Assembly: GCF_012489685.1 (NCBI RefSeq)
Contig: NC_080044.1
Span: 31,985,021 to 32,049,020, forward strand
Reading direction: 5' to 3'
DNA from: Lotus japonicus
Taxonomy: Eukaryota; Streptophyta; Magnoliopsida; Fabales; Fabaceae
Length of the DNA: 64,000 nucleotides
In this document: piece after piece, positions 1 through 11,957 of the stretch
Numbering within the stretch: position 1 is the stretch's first letter
How the letters are laid out: every line of letters begins with the position of its first letter
Position numbers and translations under genes: made by a program
The notes under the pieces: model-generated
What the model was told of the DNA's origin: nothing
Seen by the model: only the letters and a program-made list of their open reading frames with translations
Databases searched by the model: none

Positions 1-329
1 GGTACTCACTCTGAGACAAGACAACAAACATGTGTCAGTTTATTCTAATGCCTCGTTCCTTGTGCCTTGGGATAATCTGTTGTAATGATTTTAATCTGCT
101 TATTCTCCACCGTGTGTTATGTGCATTTACTGTTTAACTTTATATCATTAATTTATAGCCGTTGATTTAACTTTTGGTTTTAACGGTTACCTTTAAAACC
201 ACTTATGCACACACGTTCTCCACTTCACTCTTTTCATTTCTCTCTCATATTTCAAAACTTTAGGTTTTTCTTCAAAACTCTCTCTTCTCTCTCCTGTTCA
301 TCCCCTTTCTATCCAAACCTTCATTCATC
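1..329 (+). other. Leader upstream of a SIRE-type env-like ORF
   Basis: No gene is seen here. The pyrimidine-rich stretch from about 200 to 320, next to a TTAACGGTTACC block, resembles the untranslated spacer before the env-like ORF of SIRE/Maximus-type copia elements in legumes. That link is family knowledge recalled, not a search. The ATG at 330 follows directly. The element's pol and 5' LTR would lie left of the window. Confidence 0.4.
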
Positions 330-2831
330 ATGGAAAGAACCGAGAAGGCTGATTCTGCAGATGGAAGAGTGTTTCCTAATGTTCTTGTGGGTCTTGCGAC
401 GGGTCAAGCTGGTCCTACTCTTCGTTCAAGATCTAATGAACCTACTCAGGCTGAGACTCAAGGTTCAGAGAAAGTCATTCCGATTGCGCAGAGAGGTGGT
501 GCAGTTACTTGCAATTTCTCTCCGAAAGAACTTCAGGTTCTTTGCGAATTGCGAGTTGATTTCAAGAATGTAGCAGAAAATGGATTTGATCTTCGTCCTG
601 CAGTGAAGACTCAAGGCTGGGAAGGGTACTTCAACAGGCTTTCTGGCCCCATCTATGACAAGTTGGTGAAAGAATTCTGGAAACATGCAGACTATGACGA
701 TCTTCAAGTTGTTTCCTTATGACGATCTTCAAGTTGTTTCCTATGTGCTGGGCAAGAAGATCATCATCACTGAAAGATCAATTGCCTTTCTTCTGGGTCC
801 AGACACTATCAAGGGCTACAAATTTCAAACAAATGACACCAAGTCAAGGGCAGTTAAAGATAAGATCAGTTCGGTGCTGTCCGCCAGCTGGCAACCTGGG
901 AAATCTGAGTACAAGACTAGAGAGCTTCACCCTGATTTAAGGATCTGGCACAAGATCATTCTGAATTGTCTCAATCCCAGACCCTCTGGAAGTTCTCCTG
1001 ACTACATCAACTTCAATCAGAAGGTGATGTTGTACTTCATCAAGACTGGACAGAAGATTTGTCTTCCTTACTTCTTATTCACTTATCCAAAGGACTGCAT
1101 AAAAAGATCAAGAACAACTGCTGTTGTGACCAAGAACACAATCAGATACATTCTGTTTGGAAGGCTGTTATCTGATATCTTTGTTGAGAGCAACCTGGTC
1201 AAGGACTTGATCACCGCAGGAAGCACTGAATACTTATCCACTCTGGCTGGAGATGCCTTTACTTCTACAACTATGAAGAGGATGTGCCTGATAGAAAAGA
1301 AGATTGAGGCTGACTCTGTCATCACACCAGATGAGATTAAGGGAAGAAGAGTTCCTATCAATGATTATCCCCTCTGGTCTAAGGCTGATGATCCAGAGGC
1401 AATCATGTTCTACATTGAGGATTTGAAGAGTCAAGGTCCAGATTGATGTAGATGAGTTCTTATGAATTCTTCCAGAAGCTCCTGATTATGAATCCCCCAA
1501 GAAGAAGAAGACAAAGAGGAAGAAAGAAGATACTACTGTTGCAAAGGATGACTCTGAGGATAGTGATGATGATGAGCCACCACCTCAAAAGAAGAAGAAG
1601 AAGGTTGCTACAAGGGTTATCCAGCAGGAAACTCCTCAAGCACCAAGAACCACCAGAGTCACAAGATCCTCTGTCAGGAACTCAAGTAAGTTTGTAGTTC
1701 TTACTTACGATGATGAATCTGATGCTATTGTTGCTGTGTCTACCCCCATTCCTACCCAAGCTTTACCTTCTCCTCCTACTCAACAAACATCTGTCATACA
1801 ACCAACAACCACAATCACCACTACATGTTCATCACCACCTAAGACCTCATTAATCCAACCTTCCATTGAAGATGAACCTCTGTGGCAAAGAATCCAAAAT
1901 CCACAACCCTCTGAACCTACTTCACCTATTCTACTTCCATACCCTCAACAAGCCTCTGAACAACATGTCCCTGAACAACAAACTTCTGAACATTTTGAAC
2001 AAGAAACTCCCTCTCCCATTCCATCCATACCTTTTGTTACCAATACTGCAGTTTCCTCACCATCCAACAACTCTGAATCTGGTCGCAAATTCATTCAAGT
2101 TGCGAGTGGTATGATTTCAGAGCTTCCTGAGAATATCATTAGAGCTCCAAGTCCAAACCGTTATCCAGGACCAAAACCAGAACCTCTGGTCGCACCTGAC
2201 CTTCCACTTGATGCGGTCTCTCTGAACTTGGCATTCCCACCTCCAAAGGAAAGAAAATATTCTAAAGTGTCCCTCTCCAACTACTCATCAGTCAACTCTG
2301 AAGACTTTGAGTTTCCAAACCCTGAAGCTGGCACCTCTAAAACAACTCTAGACCCAAATACCTCTGATCGTATGGCTCTGGAAGTTGCTTCTCCTCAAGT
2401 AGCCTGTGAAACCCAAGCCACCTATGAAGCTACCAGCTGTAATCTTCCTCCTCCACCTGAAGCCAACCTTCCCATCATTCCCTACACCTATCCTGAACCG
2501 GACACACTGCTGGAATGCATCAATCTGTTCAATGATCAAGCATCAACTCGGATACGCAACCTGTATGGTCGCACTGATCATAGTGAGAAACCATACATAG
2601 TTGCTGACGATTGGGGTCGTCTGTGCAATTGGATACATGACAAGTTTGTTGAGATGCTGGAGTTTTATACTGAAGAAAGAGAGGAAAGAATTGAAGCTGC
2701 CAGACAAAGGTTAGAAGCTAGAAATAGAAGGAAAGAAGCTCTGCATGAATTGCGCCTAAGGGAAAAGCTCTGGAATGCTATGGAAGAAGCAAGAAGGAAG
2801 CAAGAGCAAGAAGAAGCTGCTAGAATTGAAG
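330..2831 (+). pseudogene. Env-like ORF of a SIRE/Maximus-type copia retrotransposon, broken
   Basis: This reads as the third ORF of SIRE-type copia elements, often named envelope-like or 'putative plant transposon protein' in legume genomes. The N-terminal domain (330-1446) carries the WEGYFNRL, DLQVVSYVLGKK and ITERSIAFLLG blocks typical of the family. A Lys/Glu/Pro/Ser-rich linker follows (1466-2100). The C-terminal end (about 2640-2830) is a Glu/Arg-rich coiled coil. The frame is broken twice. A 25-bp tandem duplication at 693-742 shifts frame, and a second shift with stops lies at 1444-1465. From 1466 it is open to 2836, but the last stop lies inside the LTR that starts at 2832, so element B truncated it. 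No transmembrane segment or signal peptide is evident in what remains. Family assignment is fairly secure. The protein's function is unknown. Confidence 0.7.
693..742 (+). repeat. 25-bp perfect tandem duplication causing a frameshift
   Basis: The 25-bp unit starting TATGACGATC occurs at 693-717 and again at 718-742 without change. Because 25 is not a multiple of three, the reading frame switches here from the 330 frame to the 685 frame. The same peptide DLQVVS is encoded on both sides. Confidence 0.9.
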
Positions 2832-3539
2832 TGTGAGACCCAAGTTTTTAAGCTTAGAATAAATTAATTAAATTCATATTCACGATTAGGTTTCGATGTA
2901 ACGTGAAGGAAAACCTGAACAAGTGTTTATCAAATGGAATAAATTTATGAGGGAGAAAGTTCAGGAGAAGGCTGAGGATAGTATTAAAGTCGATATAAAC
3001 TATACCACAAGTAGTATTCGCTTATACCTAGGACGAGAGCGATAGTAAACGATTAATTTACACTTAAAGACACGATGAAAACTAATTCCAAAAATCTTCA
3101 GAGAAATGTTAGAACTTCTCTTATTCCTTTCCATGACAAGCGTTTCGATACGAAACCCTGGGTTGTACAAATGTCAAATTCTAATTTTCGGAAGTTTGCC
3201 GAAACTAAACCCCTGATAGTTCAAGAACCCTAAAATCAACCGACGATGAAGACTTTTTATATTCAAAGCTTCAAACGAAGATTTCACACGCGTACGCCTA
3301 TTTCTTTCGATGTTTTGAATCTTTCTTCCAAACGAAGTTTTCCCATCCGGCATCAACTGCAAAAAGTAACTTTTCGGGTTAAATCGATTCACACCGACTT
3401 TGGATCGTTTACTTTAATTCCAAGAAACCTGTTTCGAGTTCTGGAAATCTGTCGCCCGAACCTATCTTAGAATTAACAGAGGAACGCGCAGAAAAAATCG
3501 GAATCGCGAAATTTTCATTTTTCCGCATTTTCCATAAAC

Positions 3540-3548
3540 TATAAATAG
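3540..3548 (+). promoter_or_regulatory. LTR TATA box (element B)
   Basis: TATAAATAG lies about 710 bp into the LTR, at the position equivalent to the TATA boxes of elements C (36342) and D (48913). Transcription would start near 3575. The U3 region is therefore about 0.7 kb, leaving an unusually long leader of more than 3 kb before gag. Confidence 0.7.
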
Positions 3549-4513
3549 CTTGAAAAGAAAAAAAATGCAAAAATTTCCCCACCACCATTGTTGGAGGCCG
3601 CGAGCTTCAAGGGAGGAGAGGGAGAAAAGATTTTCGCTGTTTCTTGCCTGATCGTCTCACTGACAGTTGCTACGCGTAGACATCGAGGTATAGTTGCTAT
3701 TCCATACTTCTGATCGTCAATTCCGTCGTTTTTCTCTATGTTTTACTGTGCTCAAAGTTTCGAGCTTTTTGTAAATCTGTCCAAATAACTTGATTTCAGT
3801 GTCTAAACTTATTGCCTACATGCCCAAGAGCATGAATATCCGGTTGTTTTCTGCTGAATCTCGCCGAATCGTCGCGGAGCTTCAATTCTGTGAAAATACC
3901 CATTTTCTGACCAAAGCTTCGTTCTTTGGATTAAAAACTCTCGACTGAGCTTAGTGTCAGTAGGATTAGTTGTTATAAATGTCGTTAGGAACACGCTCAT
4001 CAAATTTATTTCTCAAAATTCCGACTTTGAGTTTTCAGGCTAAAAACACTGACCAAAATACCCCTGTGTTAGTTTTCGATCCAATAATTTTTCTGAGAGT
4101 TTCCCTGGCCTAGATATCGCCTAAGAATACCTAGGAATTAAATTAGATCGAAGAAAAAGTTCGGGAAGCCCTATTTTGATAGTGGCCGAAACTTATTTGC
4201 TGTGGTACCGTATCCAAAAATAATTTTTGGGTCTGTATGACCTGAGTTATAGCGTAGCTCACTCCGTTTTCGAAATTTTGGCGTTGGTTTCGTGTCATTC
4301 CGAGTTCTGTAGCTCGAGTTATGCACGTTTTAGCGAATAAAGTGTTTTTGTACAAAACTTGAATCGAGTCAAAACTCATCCATTCGGGGAAAGCCCTTCC
4401 ATTCGTGCCTAAATGTTGTACTCTGAAGCTTCTTGAGCTTTGTCGAACATTAGTTAGGATTGTTTCGACTGTATCGACTTGTTTTGATTCATTATTGCTT
4501 TGTTTGCTCAAAG

Positions 4514-4591
4514 GTTCAATTATGGAAACTTTGGGGTTGACTGAACAAGCTTGTGAGGGAGACCTGCACCACGAGACTGGAACAACTCGAG
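4514..4591 (+). other. Putative 78-nt leader micro-exon (element B LTR)
   Basis: The block is flanked by an acceptor-like CTCAAAG and a donor-like CTCGAG|GTGAGG. It is exactly 78 nt, as in four other LTR lineages. Only the frame with two bases before the first full codon is open in all of them. Here that frame begins SIMETLG and contains ACEGD. Homology to the blocks at 10840, 13445, 37154 and 49737 is seen directly. Its being an exon is inference. Confidence 0.5.
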
Positions 4592-5396
4592 GTGAGGGCA
4601 ACTTACCTTGCTAGCTAATGTTTTAGGTGTCGACCAATTCGACTTGATTTATTGTTTATGCACTTGATTGTGATTGACTGAGAAATATATTTCTGGAGGC
4701 TTCGGCCGAGTGAACAAATTGAGACGTGTGTCTCTGTTTTCTGAGGCTTCGGCCGACATTGGTGATTGGAATTTTATTTATCGCTTTGATTTGCCATTGG
4801 TTGATTCATATGCTGTACTTGCTAAATGGATAATCATAGGCTATGTGAATACTTGTGCACACGATTTGCTGGATTATATTGATTATACTGTGCAATTATA
4901 CGAATATTTGTGGAACGTCAGAGTGTGGGGAAACGAGTAGTTATGCCATACTCAAGATGAGAATTTGGGAAAGTTTGACGGGACGAACGAAGGTTCGGGC
5001 CTTGTTATTATTTTAGTGGATCGAGACCTTCTCTGGGAGTTACTTGGGATGATGTGATCTTTTAAAACTTATAAGATTAGAGATCAACCTAAATGGAAAC
5101 TATTTTACAAGGAAAATTCATAATACACTAAACAACCTCTGAACCCTTTAAATAATGATAACAATGTCAGATGAAAGCTTAGAGCTTGGATGTTAGTTTT
5201 GGAAAATTAGAAGTGTCGCCGAATCCAAGTTTTGGGGAAACTAATGAGTTTCTGAGTATGTTGGTACTCTTCGCTCGATGAGCAGTTTGTTGTTTGGCTA
5301 TCTAAAGGATAAGCCGGGGAACTATAAGTTTCCAAGTACATTGGTACTCCTTCGCTCTTTGAGCAGTTTATTTAGCCATCCAAAGGATGAGCCGAG

Positions 5397-5915
5397 AAGC
5401 TTCACTGAGGCGTGAGACTTCGTGAAAGCATGGAACTTCACTGAAGCGTGAGACTTCGTGAAAGTGTGCAAATTCACTGAAGCGTGAGACTTCGTGAAAG
5501 CAGAAACTTCACTGAGGCGGGAGACCTCGTGGAGACGGGAACCTTCGCTGAAGCGGGAGACTTTGCGGAGGCGTGAAACTTCACCAAAGCGTGAGACTTC
5601 GTGAAGGTGTGAAACTTCATTGAAGCGGGAGACTTCATGAAGGCGCGAAACTTCACTGAAGCGTGAGACTTCGTGAATGCGCGAAACTTCACTAAAGCGT
5701 GAGACTTCGTGAAAGCATGAAACTTCACTGAAGCGTGAGACTTCGTGAATGCGTGAAACTTCATTGAAGCGCGAAACTTCGTGAATGTGTGAGATTTCAC
5801 TGAGGCGTGAGACTTCGTGAATGTGTGAGATTTCACTGAAGCGTGAGACTTCGTGAAAGCGTAAGACTCCATTGAAGCGTGATACTTCATGGAAGCGTGA
5901 TATTTCATCGTCGTT
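5397..5915 (+). repeat. 36-bp minisatellite in element B LTR
   Basis: About 14 degenerate copies of a 36-bp unit made of two related 18-bp halves (CACTGAAGCGTGAGACTT and CGTGAAAGCGTGAAACTT). Because 36 is divisible by three, long repetitive frames stay open on the minus strand. These look accidental. Other LTR lineages carry unrelated arrays in the same place. Confidence 0.85.
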
Positions 5916-6643
5916 TACCCTAGGGCAAACGACAGGGAACATTTGTTTAGTTAGACACTTGTGCATTGGGAGGATGATACATTGTTTGACTAACCTTATC
6001 ACCTAACTTCGTATGTTGAGATTTTGACGATTTGATATTGGTGAACATCGTTATGTTATTTGTTGAATTGTTGAGATATTGAATATTGTGTTGTTACTAG
6101 AGATTCGATAACATGCCATGTATATACCTTAGGGTAGGCAATGCAGAATTTATATGTATATATACAACATATATATATACCCCCTTATTCTTCAAATGTT
6201 TCTTGTATTACCTATTGTATTCTGTGAGTTGACCCTCGCGCCTTGGCTTTGTGTTCATGTTTGTGTTTGGGCGGTCGGCCTGCTGCCAGACGTTAAACAG
6301 TTGATTCGTGATGGTTCGTAGTTCGGGGAGGACCCGGAGCGAAATGACTACTACTGAGCCTTCGACGTGGACCCGGACTTCATGCAGGATCAGATGAGGG
6401 TCGATGTTAGGGGTGAAGTATATCGGGTGTCGTTGTCATAGCTCTGATTGTCATTTCTCATTTTGGGGCAGGGTAGGTCCCCGACTATTAGCTTTTTATG
6501 TGGTTCCCTTCCATGAGGACCACAGGGAGTTGTCGGACGTAGAAGGTCTTTTGGAAGCCGTTATGGGCTGACTTACTTTCTTGGAGGATTGTATTTATAA
6601 AACTTATGACTTTGTCTATGAGTTGCACTTATTTGCTTGCGGG

Positions 6644-6648
6644 CGCTA
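6644..6648. repeat. Target-site duplication CGCTA, left copy
   Basis: CGCTA directly precedes the inverted LTR end (TGTAACACCCCG at 6649) and recurs at 16160-16164 right after its other end (GGGTCTTACA). This shows that everything between was inserted into the element B LTR. Confidence 0.85.
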
Positions 6649-8913
6649 TGTAACACCCCGATTTTCCGGGTGTCACTTTAGTAACTTTAAGCGGAAAAGC
6701 AGGTATTTTTTTTTTCGTTTGATTCCTTTAATTATAGTGATGGAAAATAAAGACATAACCTAGCAAACTAAACTAACCGATGTACAAACATATAACCAGG
6801 TACAGCCTCAGCTGCACTCCAACGTCACGCGCCCTCGCAGTGACTCCAAAGTAGTGTGCCCGTGGGCAAATATATACAGATTCAGAAGTGTGAGAAGAAA
6901 GTTATAAGTACAATCCTCCAAGAGAAAGTCGGCCTCAAAATGGCCAAAGCAAAGACCCCTATAGTCCGACTGACTCTCTGTGATCCACCAGCAAGAGAAC
7001 CACACAAAAGCCATGCATCGGGAACCTACCCCTGTCCCAAAAGTAAGAAATGAAAATCAGAGCTATGACACTAACACCCAACCTTAGTAGGCTCTAAACA
7101 CCCATACCCTATACTTCCATCATCGACCCTCATCTGGTCTAGCATTCAATCCGGGTCCTCGTCGAAACTTCAGTAATGGTCATTACGCTCCTGATCCTCC
7201 CCGAGTGACGAATCATCACGAACCAGCTGTCGAACGTCTGGCAGCAGGCCGACCGCCCAAACACAGACATACAAACAAAGCCAAGGCGCTAGGGTCAACT
7301 TACAGTATACAATAGATATACAACCAACATTTGAAGAATAAGAGGGTATATATATATGTTGTATATATACGTATAACTTATGTATTGCCTACCCTAAGGT
7401 ATATACATAGCATATTTATCAACATCAAATCATCAAGATATATAACCATGTTTATCGATATCAAATCACAAATGACAATTGGATCTTCAACACATCGACA
7501 AATATAGTTAGGTGCATGGCGTGCCAATGCAATGTCATGCTCAAAAGATGATCCGGATAAAATGTCACCATCTCAATGGATGGGACAAGCCAAGCATCTC
7601 GCTCCGCTAAAGCATCTCGCTTTTATGAAGCATCTCGCTCCTGTGAAGCAGCACGCTCCTGTGAAGCATCTCGCTCCAATGAAGCATCTCGCTCCGATGA
7701 AGTCCGATCTGAGATCGTTCTTCGGAAAGCAGCACACTTTCCAAGAAATGTATGCATGAATGCAATATGGTTAGCCAAACAACGAATCGTCCTCACCAAG
7801 GTACGCGTGTCTAGCTAGAGTACATTGTCTCTACAATACCCTAAGGTACACAAGGAAGTGCTAGTCGCACTTGGTAAATTTCCTAGTCACTTTGGCTCAC
7901 CGTCTCGATGGCCAACCCAACTGCTCGACGAGCAAAAGAATGCATCTCGCACTCAGTGACCTTTCAAGTTACCCTAGCTCACCATCTCGATGGCCTAACA
8001 ACTCATCAACGATTAAAGAGAATGCTACTCGCATTCAGTGACTTCTCGTCACAACGACTCATCTTCTTGATGATCGAACCAACACTTAACAAATCAAGAG
8101 TGACATCTACACTCAGTGACTGTCCCAGTCACAACGCTAGGATCGCCAACACTTCCCGTTTTCAAACTTATTTCAGATCCTATGTCTTTTCCAAGAAATT
8201 ATTATTACTATTTGAAGATGTTCTATCTTTGGTTAATGCATTATGAATTTCATTTATGAAGTCAAGTTTCGTTTCTCTTTTGTTCCAAAACTCTATAAGT
8301 AAAAAGATCCCAATAAACCCAAGTGTTTAATGTCGGTCAATACGACACAAACCCCAATGGAAGAGTACTACAGTACTCGGTGACCGCCCGTCTTCACCGT
8401 GGATTGCATCCGTGGCTTCCCCCAATTCCCAAATAGCTACAAGACTTGTCGACATTTCCCCGTCTTTCGCAATCATAACCCATTTAAGTTCCCTATGGTT
8501 TTATTCATTAATAAAAATGTTTCGAGTTGAATTAATCAAGTTATGAGTTTTATTCTTGAAGACTAAGTTCCCTAAGGTCTCTAGTTTCCAAGATTCTAGT
8601 CATTCTAAGTTTACCAAAATCCCACCAAATGTAACCTCGGGGAAAGTCTAAGTATACAAACGATGGCTAAGTCTCAACCCTCGGGTTTGGACTTGCCTAG
8701 GGTTGTTCATCCAACCCGAAAGATCAAAAGGAAATCAGTTCAGTGATTCTTCGCTCCGAAATCGCGTCAACACGCACAATTTAATAACACATCAATATCA
8801 TAAGTCATGGAAAACAACATAGCCATATTTCATCATCATAATCAATATCAAGGTAATAAACAAGTCGAATTTATCGACGCCTATCATGCAATCTTAGCTA
8901 ATAGGTAAGTTGC
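6649..8913 (-). mobile_element. Inverted solo LTR, 3' portion
   Basis: The reverse complement reads ...CGGGGTGTTACA at 6649, the canonical LTR end of this clade. It contains reverse-complement matches to the 15300-15480 region, the GGTCAACTTACAG stretch and an eightfold AAGCATCTCGCTCC-like minisatellite (7590-7700). With 10834-11957 and 15516-16159 it adds up to about 4.0 kb, so it is best read as one complete solo LTR on the minus strand, broken twice by later events. No internal coding region accompanies it. Confidence 0.75.
8194..8913 (+). repeat. 720-bp direct duplication, copy 1
   Basis: Matches 10114-10833 at a constant offset of 1920 bp with about ten substitutions by eye (roughly 1.3%) and no indel noticed. 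It flanks the truncated inverted LTR at 8914-10113. Both copies end in GTTGC, which could be the target-site duplication of that LTR. Confidence 0.85.
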
Positions 8914-10113
8914 TGTAACACCCCGATTTCGGTGGCGTCACTTTAGTAACCAAAAAGAAAGTTAAAGCGGAAAAACGTGAATATTTTTTTTTCGATCGAT
9001 ATTTGTTTTAAATAAATAAAGACTTGCCGAATTAATGAAACATCGACAAAATATAACCATGACTAATTTACAGATATATATATATACACTCCCCACAGTA
9101 ACAACATACTACGTCACGAGTAACCTCCAGTGACGGAAAAGTAGTTTCTGACGGCAAATATGTACAGACAAAATATAAGGTCAGTATTCGAAATACAGTC
9201 CTCCAAATGAAAGTAGGTCAGCTCAAAACAGCCCGAAGACCTCCTAATCCGACCAACTCCCTGTGATTCCCGTAAAGAGAACCACACAAAAAGCTAAAGG
9301 TCGGGGACCTACCCTGCCCCAAAATGAGAAAAGCTGAAGATCAGAGTCTCGACGCTACTCCTACCCTAATCCTGACTAGAGGAGTACTACACACCACTCC
9401 CAACTACGCATCACCATGATCATCGTCTAAATCTGAATCCAAGACGATCAGATCAATGACTGCATCAGTCCTCACAGTGGGTCCTACGGGTACTGTACCC
9501 GATCCCAAGACAGCAGCAGCCGCGACGGTGGGTGAGCTGGACTCAGATGAAGCCCCTCCCACAGGCAACTCCTCCGAAGGGTCCTCCTCGTCCTCAGGCG
9601 ACGGTGGTGGTACTACGACTCCAGGGCCACAGTGCACGCCCGGTGGTAGGTTGAAGCTGACGGTGTGACGTCTCAAGACTCTGTGTGTCAGGTTCCCCAT
9701 TCGGTCGACGTGGTCCTCCATTATTCGCCCCGTGTAAATAGCTCGGTGACCGGCGGGGTCGACCACCCAAGAGCTCGGGGTGTCTGTATCTAACAACTCA
9801 AACCTGGTCCCCCCCCCCCCCGAAGGGACGACCATCTCGAACCAATCGGCCATGGACATCTGACAAAAAGGGCATACATAGCCCCCCATACACAGGTAGC
9901 ACGCGCAAGGGTCAACTCAAAGAATTACATAATAGTACATCCAATAGGCAAAGTTTAAATAGTAGCCACATAGGCTTAAATATGAATGACAACATTATAA
10001 ATTGTATATCCTGTCAAATAAATAAATAACAGTTGCAGGCAGTTAACATGTCTCAAACAAGGATAACAAGTAGCAAACACATCCAGCAACTAACTCAGCA
10101 TGAATGGTGCATG
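8914..10113 (-). mobile_element. Truncated inverted LTR related to element D
   Basis: It starts TGTAACACCCCGATTTCGG with the TGGCGTCACTTTAG block, the reverse complement of the end of the D LTR (52230-52269). It then runs backwards through the LTR-borne ORF (9404-9859) and the GGGTCAACTC stretch, and stops at about 10113, where the 720-bp duplication begins. The promoter half of this LTR is missing. Confidence 0.75.
9404..9859 (-). CDS. LTR-borne ORF with acidic SIM-like tail
   Basis: From the ATG matching the other copies (MSMADW) this encodes about 151 residues. The frame stays open upstream to an ATG at 9889. The conserved core has ADWFEMV, PSGGG, SWVVDPAGHRA, YTGRIMEDH, VLRR and FNLPPGVHCGPG. 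A Pro/Ser/Glu linker follows. The C-terminus is AVIDLIVLDSDLDDDHGDA, where four hydrophobic residues followed by acidic and Ser residues match the usual layout of a SUMO-interacting motif. It shares this organisation with 51303-51782, 23720-24388 and 63604-64000. No catalytic motif is recognised. Transcription would need an LTR promoter that this copy has lost. Confidence 0.6.
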   Translation of the reverse strand: MSMADWFEMVVPSGGGGTRFELLDTDTPSSWVVDPAGHRAIYTGRIMEDHVDRMGNLTHRVLRRHTVSFNLPPGVHCGPGVVVPPPSPEDEEDPSEELPVGGASSESSSPTVAAAAVLGSGTVPVGPTVRTDAVIDLIVLDSDLDDDHGDA

Positions 10114-10833
10114 AGAAATTGTTATTACTATTTGAAGATGTTCTATCTTTGGTTAATGCATTATGAATTTCATTTATGAAGTCAAGTTTCGTTTCTGTTT
10201 TGTTCCAAAACTCTATAAGTAAAAAGATCCCAATAAACCCAAGTGTTTAATGTCGGTCAATACGACACAAACCTCAATGGAAGAGTACTAGAGTACTCGG
10301 TGACCGCCCGTCTTCACCGTGGATTGCATCCGTGGCTTCCCCCAATTCCCAAATAGCTACAAGACTTGTCGACATTTCCCCGTCTTTCGCAATCATAACC
10401 CATTTAAGTTCCCTATGGTTTTATTCATTAATAAAAATGTTTCGAGTTGAATTAATCAAGTTATGAGTTTTATTCTTGAAGACTAAGTTCCCTAAGGTCT
10501 CTAGTTTCCAAGATTCTAGTCATTCTAAGTTTACCAAAATCCCACCAAATGTAACCCCGGGGAAAGTCTAAGTATACAAACGATGGCTAAGTCTCAACCC
10601 TCGGGTTTGGACTTGCCTAGGGTTGTTAATCCAACCCAAAAGATCAAAAGGAAATCAGTTCAGTGATTCTTCGCTTCGAAATCGCGTCAAAACGCACAAT
10701 TTAATAACACATCAATATCATAAGTCATGGAAAACAACATAGCCATATTTCATCATCATAATCAATATCAAGGTAATAAACAAGTCGAATTTATCGACGC
10801 CTATCATGCAATCTTAGCTAATAGGTAAGTTGC
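10114..10833 (+). repeat. 720-bp direct duplication, copy 2
   Basis: Second copy of 8194-8913. The homologous LTR sequence continues uninterrupted from it at 10834 towards the LTR start. Confidence 0.85.
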
Positions 10834-11957
10834 CCTAACCTCGAGTTGTTTCAGCCTCTTGGTAAAGGTTCTCCTCACAAAGTTGCTTCGAAGTACCCAA
10901 AGTTCCTTCAACTGAACCTTGGAGAAAACAAAGCAGAAATCCAAACAAAATCGATTAGCTCGATCACAACACAGCTAATTGACGATAGACAAAGCGTTTG
11001 AAGCTTCATAGTACAACATTTAGGCACGAATCGAAGGCTTTCCCGAATGGATGAGTTTTGACTCGTGAAACCAAACAGAAATTCTAATATTTACCTTTGC
11101 TCACCCAAATGCGCATATCTCGAGCTACAGAACTCGGAATGACACGAAACCAAAGCCAAAATTTCGGCTACTCGAAGGGCTACAGTAAGCACAAGGCCAA
11201 CCTTGCCCAGATTTGAGTTTCCTCACTTTCCTAACACATATAGGTCTCGGCCACTCTCCAATTTAGCATTTCGGCGCTTTTTCTTCGATCCAATTTAATT
11301 CCTAGGTAGTTTTAGGGTAAAACTAGGGTAAAGAAATTGTCGGAAAAATTTTAGAACGACCGGGTTGAATTACGACTAGTTAGGGGCATTTTGGTCCAAA
11401 ATTAAAGCTCAAAAACTCAAAGTTAAAACTTCGGAAAACAAATTTGATGGGAACGTTCACAACGACATTTGTAGCAACTAATCCTAAAGGCACTAAGTTG
11501 GATTGTGACTTTTCGACGATAAAGTTTCAATATGTACATAAATGGGTTTTTATACAGTTTTTCATATCTTCGGCGACTCGATCGAAATCGGCGCACAACG
11601 GCGAGTGTTCTAGGTTGTTGGGTAAGTATAGTAGATGGATCTAAAGAAAAATCGGGAAAATCGAATACTTTTACGAAAAGCTCAACACTTTGAGCATAGA
11701 AAGAGATAAAGAAACGCGATAAAAGAATGATCAGAGGTAAGAATCAAGCAAGTTATGCCGTGAAATAGAGACAAACTGCTCGAAGATCGGTCGAGAAACG
11801 ACGAAGTTCTTCTCTCCTCTCCTCTCCTTCAAACCCGCGACCTCTATGTGGAATTGTGGGAGATATTTTGATTTTTTTACTATTTATAGGAGAGTGAAAT
11901 CGCGGGAAAATGAATATTTCGCGATTCCGATTTTTGCAGCATGTTCATCGGTGAATT
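10834..11957 (-). mobile_element. Inverted solo LTR, middle portion
   Basis: Continues the minus-strand LTR of 6649-8913. It contains the micro-exon-like block at 10840-10917 and a minus-strand TATA-like element near 11885 (ACTATTTATAGG on plus). It is interrupted at 11957 by a plus-strand solo LTR whose target site was GAATT. Confidence 0.75.
10840..10917 (-). other. Putative 78-nt leader micro-exon (inverted LTR)
   Basis: On the minus strand it lies between CTCCAAG and G|GTTAGGG. It is again 78 nt and open in the shared frame, beginning SVEGTLG with a central LCEEN. It is a separate lineage from B, C and D, which strengthens the case for frame conservation. Confidence 0.5.

Larger units (their letters stand above)
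2832..6648 (+). mobile_element. 5' LTR of chromovirus B, first part
   Basis: The LTR starts TGTGAGACCC, and the same start recurs at 19498 after a polypurine tract, so the two are the LTR pair of one element. Reading left to right it holds a TATA box (3540), a putative splice donor (3688), a 78-nt micro-exon-like block (4514-4591), a minisatellite (5397-5915) and the conserved GTTGACCCTCGCG stretch (6230). At 6648 it is interrupted by an inverted LTR and resumes at 16165. The two parts sum to about 4.05 kb, a length comparable with the intact LTRs at 48197. Compared by eye with the 3' copy over 720 bp it differs at roughly 2% of sites. Confidence 0.85.

Noticed and set aside
3246..3470. 74-codon ORF, repeated at 19912
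   Set aside because: Same U3 position in both B LTRs. No codon-level sign of selection, and it is upstream of the TATA box.
5322..6002. 226-codon minus-strand ORF with repeated HEVSRFSEVSR units
   Set aside because: It exists only because the underlying 36-bp minisatellite is divisible by three. The frame is not kept in other LTRs and has no recognisable domain.
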